A stretch of DNA of 64,000 nt, taken from positions 62,001 through 126,000 of the forward strand of contig NZ_LZLQ01000015.1 in the NCBI RefSeq assembly GCF_001673315.1, in the 5' to 3' direction. The translations under genes were made by a program, and so were the position numbers. The first letter of the stretch is position 1. The number at the start of each line of letters is the position of its first letter. The notes under the pieces are model-generated. The model had not been told where the DNA came from. It saw only the letters and a list, made by a program, of their open reading frames with translations, and made no database searches. Shown in pieces: positions 51,766-59,854 of the stretch. The stretch comes from Mycobacterium asiaticum (GTDB taxonomy: Bacteria; Actinomycetota; Actinomycetes; Mycobacteriales; Mycobacteriaceae).

Positions 51766-52470
51766 ATGACGACAGGCGCGCGGCGACGAGTTCGCGACAA
51801 GGACGGCAAACAGCGAGCCCTCCTTGAAGCGGCTGCCGAGGTCTTTGCCGAAGCGGGATACGCGGCCGCTGCGACGAAAGAGATCGCACGGCGCGCCGAC
51901 TGTTCGGAAGCAATGCTGTTCCACTACTTCGGGGACAAGCGAGGCATCTTCGAGCAGGTTGTCTCTCGACAGATTGCGGATCTCGTCACTGAGGCCGAAG
52001 AGCAAGTCGTAGCGGCCCTGCCTGCGCGCTTCGAGGACTATATCGAGCAGCTGTTCTTTGCGAGACTACGGATCGATGATCGGGACAGCGGTGTTCCCGG
52101 CTGGGATATTTCCGGTCACGCGTTATCAGATCCGGACTTCTCCCTACGGGTACTGGAGCCGAATCACGCACGCCGTACAGCCGTTATCGCTGAGGGCGTT
52201 CGCCACTACCAAACCGCGGGGCAGATCAGGGCCGACGTCGACGCCGACCTGTTCGCCGAGTTGCTGGCTAACTTCATCATCTTCACGACGAGCTTAGGCC
52301 CGCGCTGGTTTGGTACCGCCGAGTCAGACATCCGCGCGCAGATCGAACTCGGTTCGCAGATCCTCGCTAAAGGCGTCGGTACGCCAACTGCGAAGCCGCC
52401 CGCCAAGCATGGCCGGGCGGAAGCGACGGGCCCCAAAGGCGCGGGCCGCCGAGTGAAAAACTCCAACTAA
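51766..52470 (+). CDS. TetR-family transcriptional regulator
   Basis: A 234-residue regulator. The HTH (about residues 15-60) reads ALLEAAAEVFAEAGYAAAATKEIARRADCSEAMLFHYFGDKRGIF, with a typical recognition helix, and the C-terminal ligand domain is all helical. A basic tail (AEATGPKGAGRRVKNS) follows. It is divergent from the P450 pair and 201 bases before the CoA-transferase fusion. Both flanking promoters and the amidohydrolase promoter hold the same operator-like motif, so this protein is the natural candidate to bind it. The effector is probably a pathway acyl-CoA or the substrate. ATG 51766 is preferred over GTG 51763. Confidence 0.9.
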   Translation: MTTGARRRVRDKDGKQRALLEAAAEVFAEAGYAAAATKEIARRADCSEAMLFHYFGDKRGIFEQVVSRQIADLVTEAEEQVVAALPARFEDYIEQLFFARLRIDDRDSGVPGWDISGHALSDPDFSLRVLEPNHARRTAVIAEGVRHYQTAGQIRADVDADLFAELLANFIIFTTSLGPRWFGTAESDIRAQIELGSQILAKGVGTPTAKPPAKHGRAEATGPKGAGRRVKNSN

Positions 52471-52487
52471 CCTAGCCGCGGCCACAG

Positions 52488-52531
52488 TTATCGAGTCACA
52501 CTTGACACTTCAGCCGTTCCGTCGCTAGCGT
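52488..52531 (+). promoter_or_regulatory. Operator-promoter C (TetR-type palindrome over -35) for the CoA-transferase fusion operon
   Basis: The core TCGAGTCACACTTGA (52491-52505) is preceded by TTA and overlaps TTGACA (52502-52507), a canonical -35. An 18-base spacer and TAGCGT (52526-52531) complete the promoter. The layout is the same as at site A: identical -35, identical spacer length, and -10 TAGCRT. The gene starts about 140 bases downstream. Confidence 0.72.
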
Positions 52532-52670
52532 CGTTGCCAGCTAACCGCAGCCATGCGGATGCAGAACCCTGCTCGACCGGCACGAGCGTGAGGACAGGAA
52601 GTGGCGTGTGTGCACTCACCGGCGCGAGTAAGTCACTTCCGAAACCATTGATGCCGAAAGCCGCAAGGCG

Positions 52671-55019
52671 ATGAACACGCTGCGCGGGGTTCGGGTTGTC
52701 GAGTGGGCGACGGAAATCACCGGTCCGTACTGCACCAAGTTGTTCGCCGACCTCGGAGCAGAGGTCATCAAGATAGAAGCCCCAGACGGAGATCCGTTCC
52801 GCCGCAGAAGGTCTGGCGACCGAAGCAACGCCGATGCGCTGTTCAAATTCTTGAACGCCGGCAAACGCTCAGTCGTCGGCACTTTGCTGTCCGATCTGGA
52901 GTCGTTGATCATCTCCGCCGACGTGTTCGTCGATTCTCTTGGGCCGACGGCACTCGACCGCGAGGACCTGCTACGGCGTGCACCACACCTGGTAATCGTG
53001 GCGTTGTCTCCTTACGGATTGACCGGACCGTACCGGGACCGACCCGCGACGGAGTTCACGATCCAGGCCGAAAGCGGAACTCTCATACTACGAGGTCGCC
53101 CGGACCAACCACCCATTCAAGCGGGCGGGCGAGTCTTCGAATGGGTCATGGCAAGTTATGCCGCCGTCGGGGCGCTCGGGGCATTGCGGCGGGCGCAACG
53201 CGGCGGACCCGGCGAAATCGTTGACTGCTCGTTGTTGGAAGCGTGCCATCTCAGCGCAAGCGGATTCGCCGAGCTCTACTGCGAGCTGCTCGGCCGCCCC
53301 CCTCTCAGCCTGCCGGCCCGACAGGTCGAAATCCCTTCCATCGAACCGACCGCTGACGGATGGGTAGGCTTCAACACCAACACCCGTCAGCAATTCGAGT
53401 CGTTCCTGGCGATGATCGACCGGTTGGACCTGCTCGACGAGGACCCAGCCTGGGCAATGGCCACGACCCGGTGGGAACGCCGCGACGAGTGGAATCGGAT
53501 TGTGCGGGACTGGACGACGAGACGTTCCACCGGCGAGATCGTCGCGCTGGCCTCCGATCTGCGGATCCCCGTTTCACCCGTGAACAACGGCCAGACCGTG
53601 TTGGACCACCCTCAGTTCGCCGCGCGCGGCGTCTGGGGCACATATGCGGACGGCAGCTTTACCCACCCGTTGGCGCCCTATCGGATCGATGGCCTACGAC
53701 CCGCCCCATCCGCCGGGGCACCTCGACTCGGTGAAATGGCAAAAGTACACGCCCACAACAGGATTGCAACTGCTGACGACCGCACACCGGTACTTCCGCT
53801 GGACGGTGTACGGATCCTCGACGCGACAGCGTGGTGGGCCGGCCCCTCCTCCACCCATGTCCTCGCCGCACTCGGCGCCGAGGTCATACACGTAGAGTCG
53901 ACCGACCACCCCGACGGTGCGCGGATGGCGGCCGCACTGTTCGCCGATCAGCCACAGTGGTGGGAGCGCTCCGGGATGTACCTGGCGACCAACACCAACA
54001 AGCGGGGGCTCACCCTCGACCTGTCGTCTCCCCAAGGGCGGGAGCTGTTGTTCGAACTCGTCAAATGCTCCGACATTCTGGTCGAGAACTTCTCCCCCCG
54101 CGTCTTCGAAAACTTCGGCATCACTTGGGAGGCCGTCAGTGAGCAAAACCCGCGAATCGTGATGGTCCGCATGCCCGCGTTCGGGCTCGACGGACCATGG
54201 CGCAACAATGTGGGCTTCGCGCAGACGATGGAACAGATGACCGGAATGGCTTGGGTGACGGGCCACGACTACGACCAGCCGCGAATCCCCCGCGGCCCGT
54301 GTGACCCGCTGGCAGGAATGCACTCCGCATTCGCCATGCTTGCGGCGCTCCGCCGCCGCGACGAGACCGGCCAAGGGTCCTTCATCGAAGTATCGATGGT
54401 TGAATCCGCGCTCAACGCGGCCGCCGAGCAGGTTGTCGAATTCACCGCCTACGGGAATCTGTTATCGCGACTGGGAAATCGCAGTCGCGACGCAGCCCCA
54501 CAAGGGCTTTATCAATGCGCGGGGACCGAGCGGTGGCTTGCGATCTCGGTCGCGACCGACGAGCATTGGCACCACCTGAAATCGGCCCTCGGTGAACCGG
54601 ATTGGGCGAATGACCCCACGTTGGACACTCACGAAGGGCGGGTTCGGGCACACGACGTGATCGACAAGCATCTCGAGCACTGGACGAGCCGTCAGGACTC
54701 CTCGGCCGCGGCACAATTACTTGTCGAACACGGCGTGCCGGCTGCGGATTTGGCGGACGCCAGGGCCGCTTCGACGCACCCTCAGCTGGCCGCACGAGGC
54801 GCTTTCGAAAGCCTTGACCATCCCATCGTGGGAACGCATCACGTGCCGGCAATTCCCTTCAAGTTCCGCAGCGTCGACACTTGGTATCGGTCAGCGGCGC
54901 CGACGTTGGGGCAGCACAACGCGAGCATCCTCGGCGATCTGCTCGGCCTCGATGCCGCATCGATCGCGGCGCTTTCGGATACGGGAGTCATCGGGACCAG
55001 ACCAGGCGGATTGGACTAG
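52671..55019 (+). CDS. Double-length family III CoA-transferase (fused tandem domains)
   Basis: A 782-residue protein with two complete CaiB/BaiF folds. The first begins LRGVRVVEWATEITGPYCTKLFADLGAEVIKIE, the second (from about 375) begins LDGVRILDATAWWAGPSSTHVLAALGAEVIHVE. The residue at the catalytic Asp position of the family is Glu in both: VDCSLLEACHLSAS and IEVSMVESALNAAAE. Two-domain proteins of this type occur in actinobacterial degradation clusters. It is the first gene of a plus-strand operon with the ferredoxin and alcohol dehydrogenase (5-base gap and 4-base overlap). Whether one domain is inactive cannot be told. Confidence 0.88.
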   Translation: MNTLRGVRVVEWATEITGPYCTKLFADLGAEVIKIEAPDGDPFRRRRSGDRSNADALFKFLNAGKRSVVGTLLSDLESLIISADVFVDSLGPTALDREDLLRRAPHLVIVALSPYGLTGPYRDRPATEFTIQAESGTLILRGRPDQPPIQAGGRVFEWVMASYAAVGALGALRRAQRGGPGEIVDCSLLEACHLSASGFAELYCELLGRPPLSLPARQVEIPSIEPTADGWVGFNTNTRQQFESFLAMIDRLDLLDEDPAWAMATTRWERRDEWNRIVRDWTTRRSTGEIVALASDLRIPVSPVNNGQTVLDHPQFAARGVWGTYADGSFTHPLAPYRIDGLRPAPSAGAPRLGEMAKVHAHNRIATADDRTPVLPLDGVRILDATAWWAGPSSTHVLAALGAEVIHVESTDHPDGARMAAALFADQPQWWERSGMYLATNTNKRGLTLDLSSPQGRELLFELVKCSDILVENFSPRVFENFGITWEAVSEQNPRIVMVRMPAFGLDGPWRNNVGFAQTMEQMTGMAWVTGHDYDQPRIPRGPCDPLAGMHSAFAMLAALRRRDETGQGSFIEVSMVESALNAAAEQVVEFTAYGNLLSRLGNRSRDAAPQGLYQCAGTERWLAISVATDEHWHHLKSALGEPDWANDPTLDTHEGRVRAHDVIDKHLEHWTSRQDSSAAAQLLVEHGVPAADLADARAASTHPQLAARGAFESLDHPIVGTHHVPAIPFKFRSVDTWYRSAAPTLGQHNASILGDLLGLDAASIAALSDTGVIGTRPGGLD

Positions 55020-55024
55020 GCAGC

Positions 55025-55225
55025 GTGAAACTCCGTGTCGACAGTGAGATGTGTCAAGGCCATAGCCGTTGTTACGCGGCGTATCCCGAAATTTTCGATA
55101 TCGACGACGAAGGGACCGCCTTCGTCGTCATGGATGAGGTTCCCCCCGAATGGGAAGACCGGGCACACAACGCGATCGCGAACTGCCCCGAGCGTGCCAT
55201 ACACATCGTCAAGGAGTCGCCGTGA
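55025..55225 (+). CDS. 3Fe-4S ferredoxin
   Basis: A 66-residue ferredoxin of the type paired with mycobacterial P450s. The ligand cysteines are in MCQGHSRCYAAYP and in ANCPERAI; the position that would be a fourth Cys in 4Fe-4S proteins is His (GHSRC), so a 3Fe-4S cluster is expected. It would pass electrons to one of the P450s encoded nearby. The GTG at 55025 follows the CoA-transferase stop by 5 bases, and the gene overlaps the alcohol dehydrogenase start by 4 bases, hence translational coupling. Confidence 0.9.
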   Translation: MKLRVDSEMCQGHSRCYAAYPEIFDIDDEGTAFVVMDEVPPEWEDRAHNAIANCPERAIHIVKESP

Positions 55226-56337
55226 AGACCAGTGGAGCAGTTTTGTGGGGACTCAACGAGAAGTGGTCGGTGGAAGAGATCGAACTCGATCCGCCGCAGG
55301 AGGGCGAGCTACTCGTCGAGTTCGAGGCCACCGGTCTATGCCATTCCGACCACCACATCCGCACCGGCGACATGTTTGGGGTGAGTTTTCCCTTGATAGG
55401 CGGACACGAAGGGGCCGGCGTCGTTCAAGAGGTCGGTCCGGGAGTGCGCGATGTCGCGGTGGGAGACCACGTGGTCACATCTTTCCTGCCGGCATGTGGT
55501 CGCTGCCGCTGGTGCGCCACCGGTCGTCAGAACCTTTGTGATTACGGCGCGATCATCCTGGCGGGTGTCCAGGCCGACGGCACCTTCCGGCGGCGAGCCA
55601 GAGGACAGGGCATCGGAGCCCTCTCGGGTGTCGGCAGTTTCGCGCAGTGGGGCGTGTTGTCGGAAGCGTCGGTGGTCAAGATCGACCAGGATGTGCCGCT
55701 ATCGCGCGCATGCCTTCTCGGCTGCGGTGTCACCACCGGTTGGGGTTCGGCCGTCAATACCGCCAACGTCAGTCCCGGCGACGTCGTCGTCGTGGTGGGC
55801 TGCGGCGGGATCGGCAGCGGCGCCATCCAGGGTGCGCGGTTGGCGGGAGCGGAGCAGATCGTGGTGGTCGACATAGAGCCGACCAAGCGCGACAAAGCGT
55901 TTCAGTTCGGGGCCACTCACTTCGCCACCTCGATGGAGGAAGCAACCCACCTAGTCGGGGAGGTCACGCGTGGTGTCATGGCCGACTCGGCCATCCTCAC
56001 GCCCGGGCGACTCGAGGGTGCGATGATCAACGACGCGCTCAACGCGGTGCGGAAGGGCGGCGCCGTCGTGGTCACCGCCCTGGCGTCGATGTCCGATGTG
56101 ACGCCGACGCTACCACTGACGTTGTTCACGCTGTTCCAAAAGCGGCTCCTGGGAAGCCTTTACGGTGAGGCCAACCCACGGGCCGACATCCCTCGTCTGA
56201 TAAGCCTCTATCGAAGCGGCAAGCTGTTGCTGGACGAAACCGTCACCGCCGAGTACAAGCTCGATGACATCAATGAGGCTTACGACGACATGCTCGCCGG
56301 GCGCAACATTCGCGGGGTGATAATCCACGAACACTGA
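55222..56337 (+). CDS. Zinc-dependent alcohol dehydrogenase (NDMA-type)
   Basis: A 371-residue medium-chain dehydrogenase. Catalytic zinc ligands are Cys in LCHSDHH and His in GGHEGAGVV. The structural zinc loop PACGRCRWCATGRQNLC has four cysteines, and VVVVGCGGIGSG binds NAD(P). The sequence matches the actinobacterial group annotated as NDMA-dependent alcohol dehydrogenases, which keep their cofactor bound. It would oxidise a pathway alcohol. The start GTG 55222 shares four bases (GTGA) with the ferredoxin stop. Confidence 0.92.
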   Translation: MKTSGAVLWGLNEKWSVEEIELDPPQEGELLVEFEATGLCHSDHHIRTGDMFGVSFPLIGGHEGAGVVQEVGPGVRDVAVGDHVVTSFLPACGRCRWCATGRQNLCDYGAIILAGVQADGTFRRRARGQGIGALSGVGSFAQWGVLSEASVVKIDQDVPLSRACLLGCGVTTGWGSAVNTANVSPGDVVVVVGCGGIGSGAIQGARLAGAEQIVVVDIEPTKRDKAFQFGATHFATSMEEATHLVGEVTRGVMADSAILTPGRLEGAMINDALNAVRKGGAVVVTALASMSDVTPTLPLTLFTLFQKRLLGSLYGEANPRADIPRLISLYRSGKLLLDETVTAEYKLDDINEAYDDMLAGRNIRGVIIHEH

Positions 56338-56435
56338 GAATCCGCGAATTTCCTTGCCGCGAAAGGTATAGACCGTCACTGATCGCCGCCGAAGCGGCTG
56401 ATTTCGAAGACACGACTGGCACAACCGGGAGAAAC

Positions 56436-57519
56436 ATGTCAAACACTGTCCTTGTCACCGGCGGACTCGGCCTGGTGGGTTCGGCGACCGTCCGGAGATT
56501 GGCCGAACTGGGCCGCCGGGTGGTGGCGACGGACCTTGATACGCCCGCCAACCGGAAGGCAGCTGCGAAACTACCGGGAGGCGTCGAGGTGCGGTGGACC
56601 GACCTCACCGATTCCGGGCAGGTGCAGTGTCTCGTTTCCGACACCGCCCCCGGACGCGATCGTTCATCTCGCGGCGATCATCGCACCGGCCATCTACCCG
56701 ATACCCAAGGTGGCGCGACGGGTGAACGTCGACGCCACCGCAAACCTGGTTCGGGTTGCCGAGGGGCAACAGCAGCCACCGCGATTCGTCCACGCGTCGA
56801 GCATCACCGTGATGGGTCCCCGAAACCCGCACCGCACCACCCCGCCACTGAAAGCGGAGGACCCGACGCGGCCCTACGACGTCTACAGCGGCCAGAAGTC
56901 CGAGGGCGAGGAGATCGTTCGGGGATCGAGCCTGGAATGGGTGGTCCTGCGATTGGGGGCCGTGCTGAGCCCGGATATGGGGGCACTGCCGGTCACCACC
57001 GATGCGATGTACTTCCAAGCCGCACTGCCCAGCGACGGCCGGGTGCAGACCGTCGACGTTCGCGACGTCGCCTGGGCGTTCGCAGCGGCAACCACCGCCG
57101 ACGTCGCTCGCGAGATCCTGCTGATCGGTGGTGACGATTCCCACCGGTTGACATACGCCGAGGTCACCTCGGGCCTCGTCGCGGCCCTGGGCATCCCGGG
57201 CGCCATGCCGCCTGGCCGGCCGGGCGACCCGGACAGCGACGACGACTGGTTCGTCACCGACTGGATGGACACCACCCGAGCGCAGGAAGCGCTGCAGTTC
57301 CAGCATCATTCGTGGCCCGACCTGAGGGCCGAATTGGCGGAGAAGTACCGGCTGTTGCGCTACCCGGGCCCGCTCATCGCCCCGATTGTGCGATTTGCGA
57401 TGGCCCGACGGTCGCCGTACCGAAAGGCACCCGGTCAGTACGCAGACCCGTGGGGCAAAATACGCGCCAAACTGGGCGAGCCGTTATGGGATCGGCCCAA
57501 AGAGATTCCGACGGCGTAG
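56436..57519 (+). pseudogene. NAD-dependent epimerase/3-beta-HSD-like gene with a frameshift
   Basis: The N-terminal Rossmann motif VLVTGGLGLVGSATVRRLAELG lies in one frame (start ATG 56436). From about 56647 the coding sequence continues in the next frame: DAIVHLAAIIAPAIYPIPKV, FVHASSITVMG, and the YxxxK site YDVYSGQKSEGEE, to the stop at 57519. A run of five Cs at 56647-56651 (GCCCCCGG) is one base too long for a continuous frame. Either the gene is a recent pseudogene or the base is a sequencing or assembly error. All other SDR motifs are intact; with one C removed it would give about 360 residues. Confidence 0.82.
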
Positions 57520-57587
57520 ATTTCGCGCCAAGCGTACTTCAATCATTACGTGCGAGCCAGACCGCACGGGTGAGAAAGGAGATCTCC

Positions 57588-57974
57588 ATGCGAGTGCCTC
57601 GTGCTGTCGCGAACTTCAATCGCCGTGTCACCAATCCTGTGGCTCGCTCGCTCACACCATGGTTGCCATGCCTAGGGACGCTTGAGCACATCGGACGCAG
57701 GTCAGGGAAGCACTATCGAACGCCCCTGTTGGTTTTCAAGACCCACGACGGCTTCGCGATTCTCATCGGCTATGGGCCCGAAACAGACTGGCTCAAGAAC
57801 GTATTGGCCGGCGGACCGACGGTACTGCACAAGCGCGGCAACGCTGTTCGGTTGGCCAACCCGCGGATCGTAAGTAAGGCTGAAGCCGCACCCCTCGTCA
57901 GACCGGGGCCGCGGCTGTTCTACCGCCTGTTTCCTTACAACGAAGCGGCATTGGTGTTAACGAAAACCGCCTAG
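57588..57974 (+). CDS. DUF385 deazaflavin-dependent nitroreductase-family protein
   Basis: A 128-residue protein of the same split-barrel family as that at 8021. It shows LEHIGRRSGKHYRTPLLVF, the phosphate-binding strand, and ETDWLKNVLAGG, the W-x-x-N motif. The ribosome-binding site GAAAGGAG precedes the ATG at 57588 and decides the start; the frame stays open to 57312 as a shadow of the epimerase gene. It may use F420 to reduce a pathway intermediate. Confidence 0.85.
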   Translation: MRVPRAVANFNRRVTNPVARSLTPWLPCLGTLEHIGRRSGKHYRTPLLVFKTHDGFAILIGYGPETDWLKNVLAGGPTVLHKRGNAVRLANPRIVSKAEAAPLVRPGPRLFYRLFPYNEAALVLTKTA

Positions 57975-58003
57975 ATGCGGTGACTACGTCGCAGATTCGT
58001 CTC

Positions 58004-59854
58004 TTATGTGTCGACTACCAAATCAGAAAGGCTGTCGTCCGAACGCCAGTCTTCGAGGAGCTTCTCAAATGCGTAGTAGCCCAGACCATATAGCTCGCCG
58101 GAATAGGTCCTTGGACGCGGCTCGCCCTCTTCGTCGGTGATCTCCTGCCCGTCGTTGTTGAAGTAGCCCGGCGTGCACTCTCGAACGAATGCAGAGGTAT
58201 CGACGGCTACCTCACGAACATGTTTCACGTATGCGTCTTGCGCTTCGAGGCTGGGTTCGACGGCAATCACACTGCGCTGCAGTGCATTACTGACGATCCA
58301 CGCGATATGACGACTCTGATTGTTGAACGTCTCGGTGGTCGACGCATTGAAACCGCCCTGGAAGAAGCCGATGTAGAACTGGTTGGGGAATCCGTGTGTC
58401 ATCACGCCGTGCAGCGTCCGGAATTCGTGCGCCCACTGATCGTAGAGGGACCGGCCACCACGACCAGATACCTTGTCGATTCCCCATCTCCGCTGAAGAT
58501 CGCTACTTACCTCGAAGCCACTCGCGAAGATCAAGCAGTCAATGCCGTACTCAGTGGACTCGTGGACGAAACCCCGGGGGGTGATGCGCTCGACACCCCG
58601 CGTCCGTGAGACGTCAAGCAGCTTCACGTTGGGCCTGTTGAAAACAGGATAGAACTCGTCGCTGGAGGCGGGACGCTTGCACATGTGGCGATACCAAGGC
58701 TTCAAGATCGCCGCTGTCTCTTTGTCTTTCACCGTCGCGTCGACGCGCCGACGCAACCGTTCCATCACTCGATAGTCCATGACCTCGCGCCTGGCGAAGA
58801 AATCCTCCGGAGACTGCGGCCATCCTATCCGATCGAACTCCGCCGAGAGATTACGATTGATCTCCGTCCAGATGTCACAGATTCCGTCGGGTTCACCGGG
58901 CATCAAACCGTCAATCGCCGCCCGATGAAAGTTCATTTGGCGTTCGCGTTGCCAACCAGGCTGCAACGAAGCGAGCCATGCTGGGTCTGTCGGCGTGTTG
59001 TGCCGCTCATCGACCGTAGATGCCGTTCGTTGAAGCACGTACAACTGCTCGGCGTACCGAGCCAGGAACGGCACCGCCTGGATAGCAGAGGCGCCGGTGC
59101 CGACAATCGCGACACGTTTGTCGGCCAGCTTGGCGAGGACCGGCTCTTCTTGACTGCCACCGGTGTACTCGTAATCCCAACGGGCGGTGTGGAACATCGT
59201 GCCCTGAAAGTCATCCAGACCCGCTACCCGCGGAACCTTCGGTGTGTTGATAGGCCCCAGAGCCATCACCACGAAGCGCGCCCGCAGGTCATCGCCGCGG
59301 TCGGTTCCGATGTGCCACCGTTTGATCGATTCGTCCCAACTCAATGCATTGACACACGTGTGGAACAGGGCGCCGCGGTAAAGATCGAATTTCGTCGCGA
59401 CACTTTGGCAGTACTGCCGAATCTCGAGTCCGTCCGCGAACTTCTTCGTCGGGAAGAACCCGGTCTCCTCCAAGAGAGGCAGATAGCAGTACGAGTCGTT
59501 GTCGCATGACAGCCCTGGATATCGGTTCCAATACCACACACCGCCAAAGTCGCCTGCCTGCTCGATAATTCGAATATCCTCGACGCCTGCCATGCGCATG
59601 TGATACGCAGCCAATATGCCGGCCCAACCGCCGCCGAGGATGGCAACGTCGGCATCCTCACTTATCGCGTCGCGGGAGATCCGAGGCATGTGGGGATCGC
59701 TGAAGTCAAGTACTCGCGTGCCCTCAGAGGCTGGCGTGTACTGCTCCTGACCGTCGGGGCGAAGGCGGCGATCCCGTTCTTCCCGGTACTTCTCGCGAAG
59801 GTCCGCAATATTCACGTCCCTCGGATCAGGCAGGTGCGTGGGTTCACACGTCAT
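58004..59854 (-). CDS. Flavin-dependent Baeyer-Villiger-type monooxygenase
   Basis: A 616-residue monooxygenase with two Rossmann motifs: VAILGGGWAGILAAYHM (FAD) and VAIVGTGASAIQAVP (NADPH). Between them is the Baeyer-Villiger fingerprint FQGTMFHTARWDYE (FxGxxxHxxxW). The FAD-proximal GGVWYWNRYPGLSCD also fits. It should insert oxygen next to a ketone, making an ester or lactone. The ATG at 59854 overlaps the stop of the upstream P450 gene by 11 bases. An N-terminal extension of about 60 residues before the first Rossmann fold is typical for cyclohexanone- and phenylacetone-type enzymes. Confidence 0.92.
   Translation of the reverse strand: MTCEPTHLPDPRDVNIADLREKYREERDRRLRPDGQEQYTPASEGTRVLDFSDPHMPRISRDAISEDADVAILGGGWAGILAAYHMRMAGVEDIRIIEQAGDFGGVWYWNRYPGLSCDNDSYCYLPLLEETGFFPTKKFADGLEIRQYCQSVATKFDLYRGALFHTCVNALSWDESIKRWHIGTDRGDDLRARFVVMALGPINTPKVPRVAGLDDFQGTMFHTARWDYEYTGGSQEEPVLAKLADKRVAIVGTGASAIQAVPFLARYAEQLYVLQRTASTVDERHNTPTDPAWLASLQPGWQRERQMNFHRAAIDGLMPGEPDGICDIWTEINRNLSAEFDRIGWPQSPEDFFARREVMDYRVMERLRRRVDATVKDKETAAILKPWYRHMCKRPASSDEFYPVFNRPNVKLLDVSRTRGVERITPRGFVHESTEYGIDCLIFASGFEVSSDLQRRWGIDKVSGRGGRSLYDQWAHEFRTLHGVMTHGFPNQFYIGFFQGGFNASTTETFNNQSRHIAWIVSNALQRSVIAVEPSLEAQDAYVKHVREVAVDTSAFVRECTPGYFNNDGQEITDEEGEPRPRTYSGELYGLGYYAFEKLLEDWRSDDSLSDLVVDT

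Noticed and set aside
57535..57560. CAAGCGTACTTC before the DUF385 gene, resembling the TetR-type operator
   Set aside because: The half-site spacing is one base short and the outer TTATC/GACA flanks are missing.
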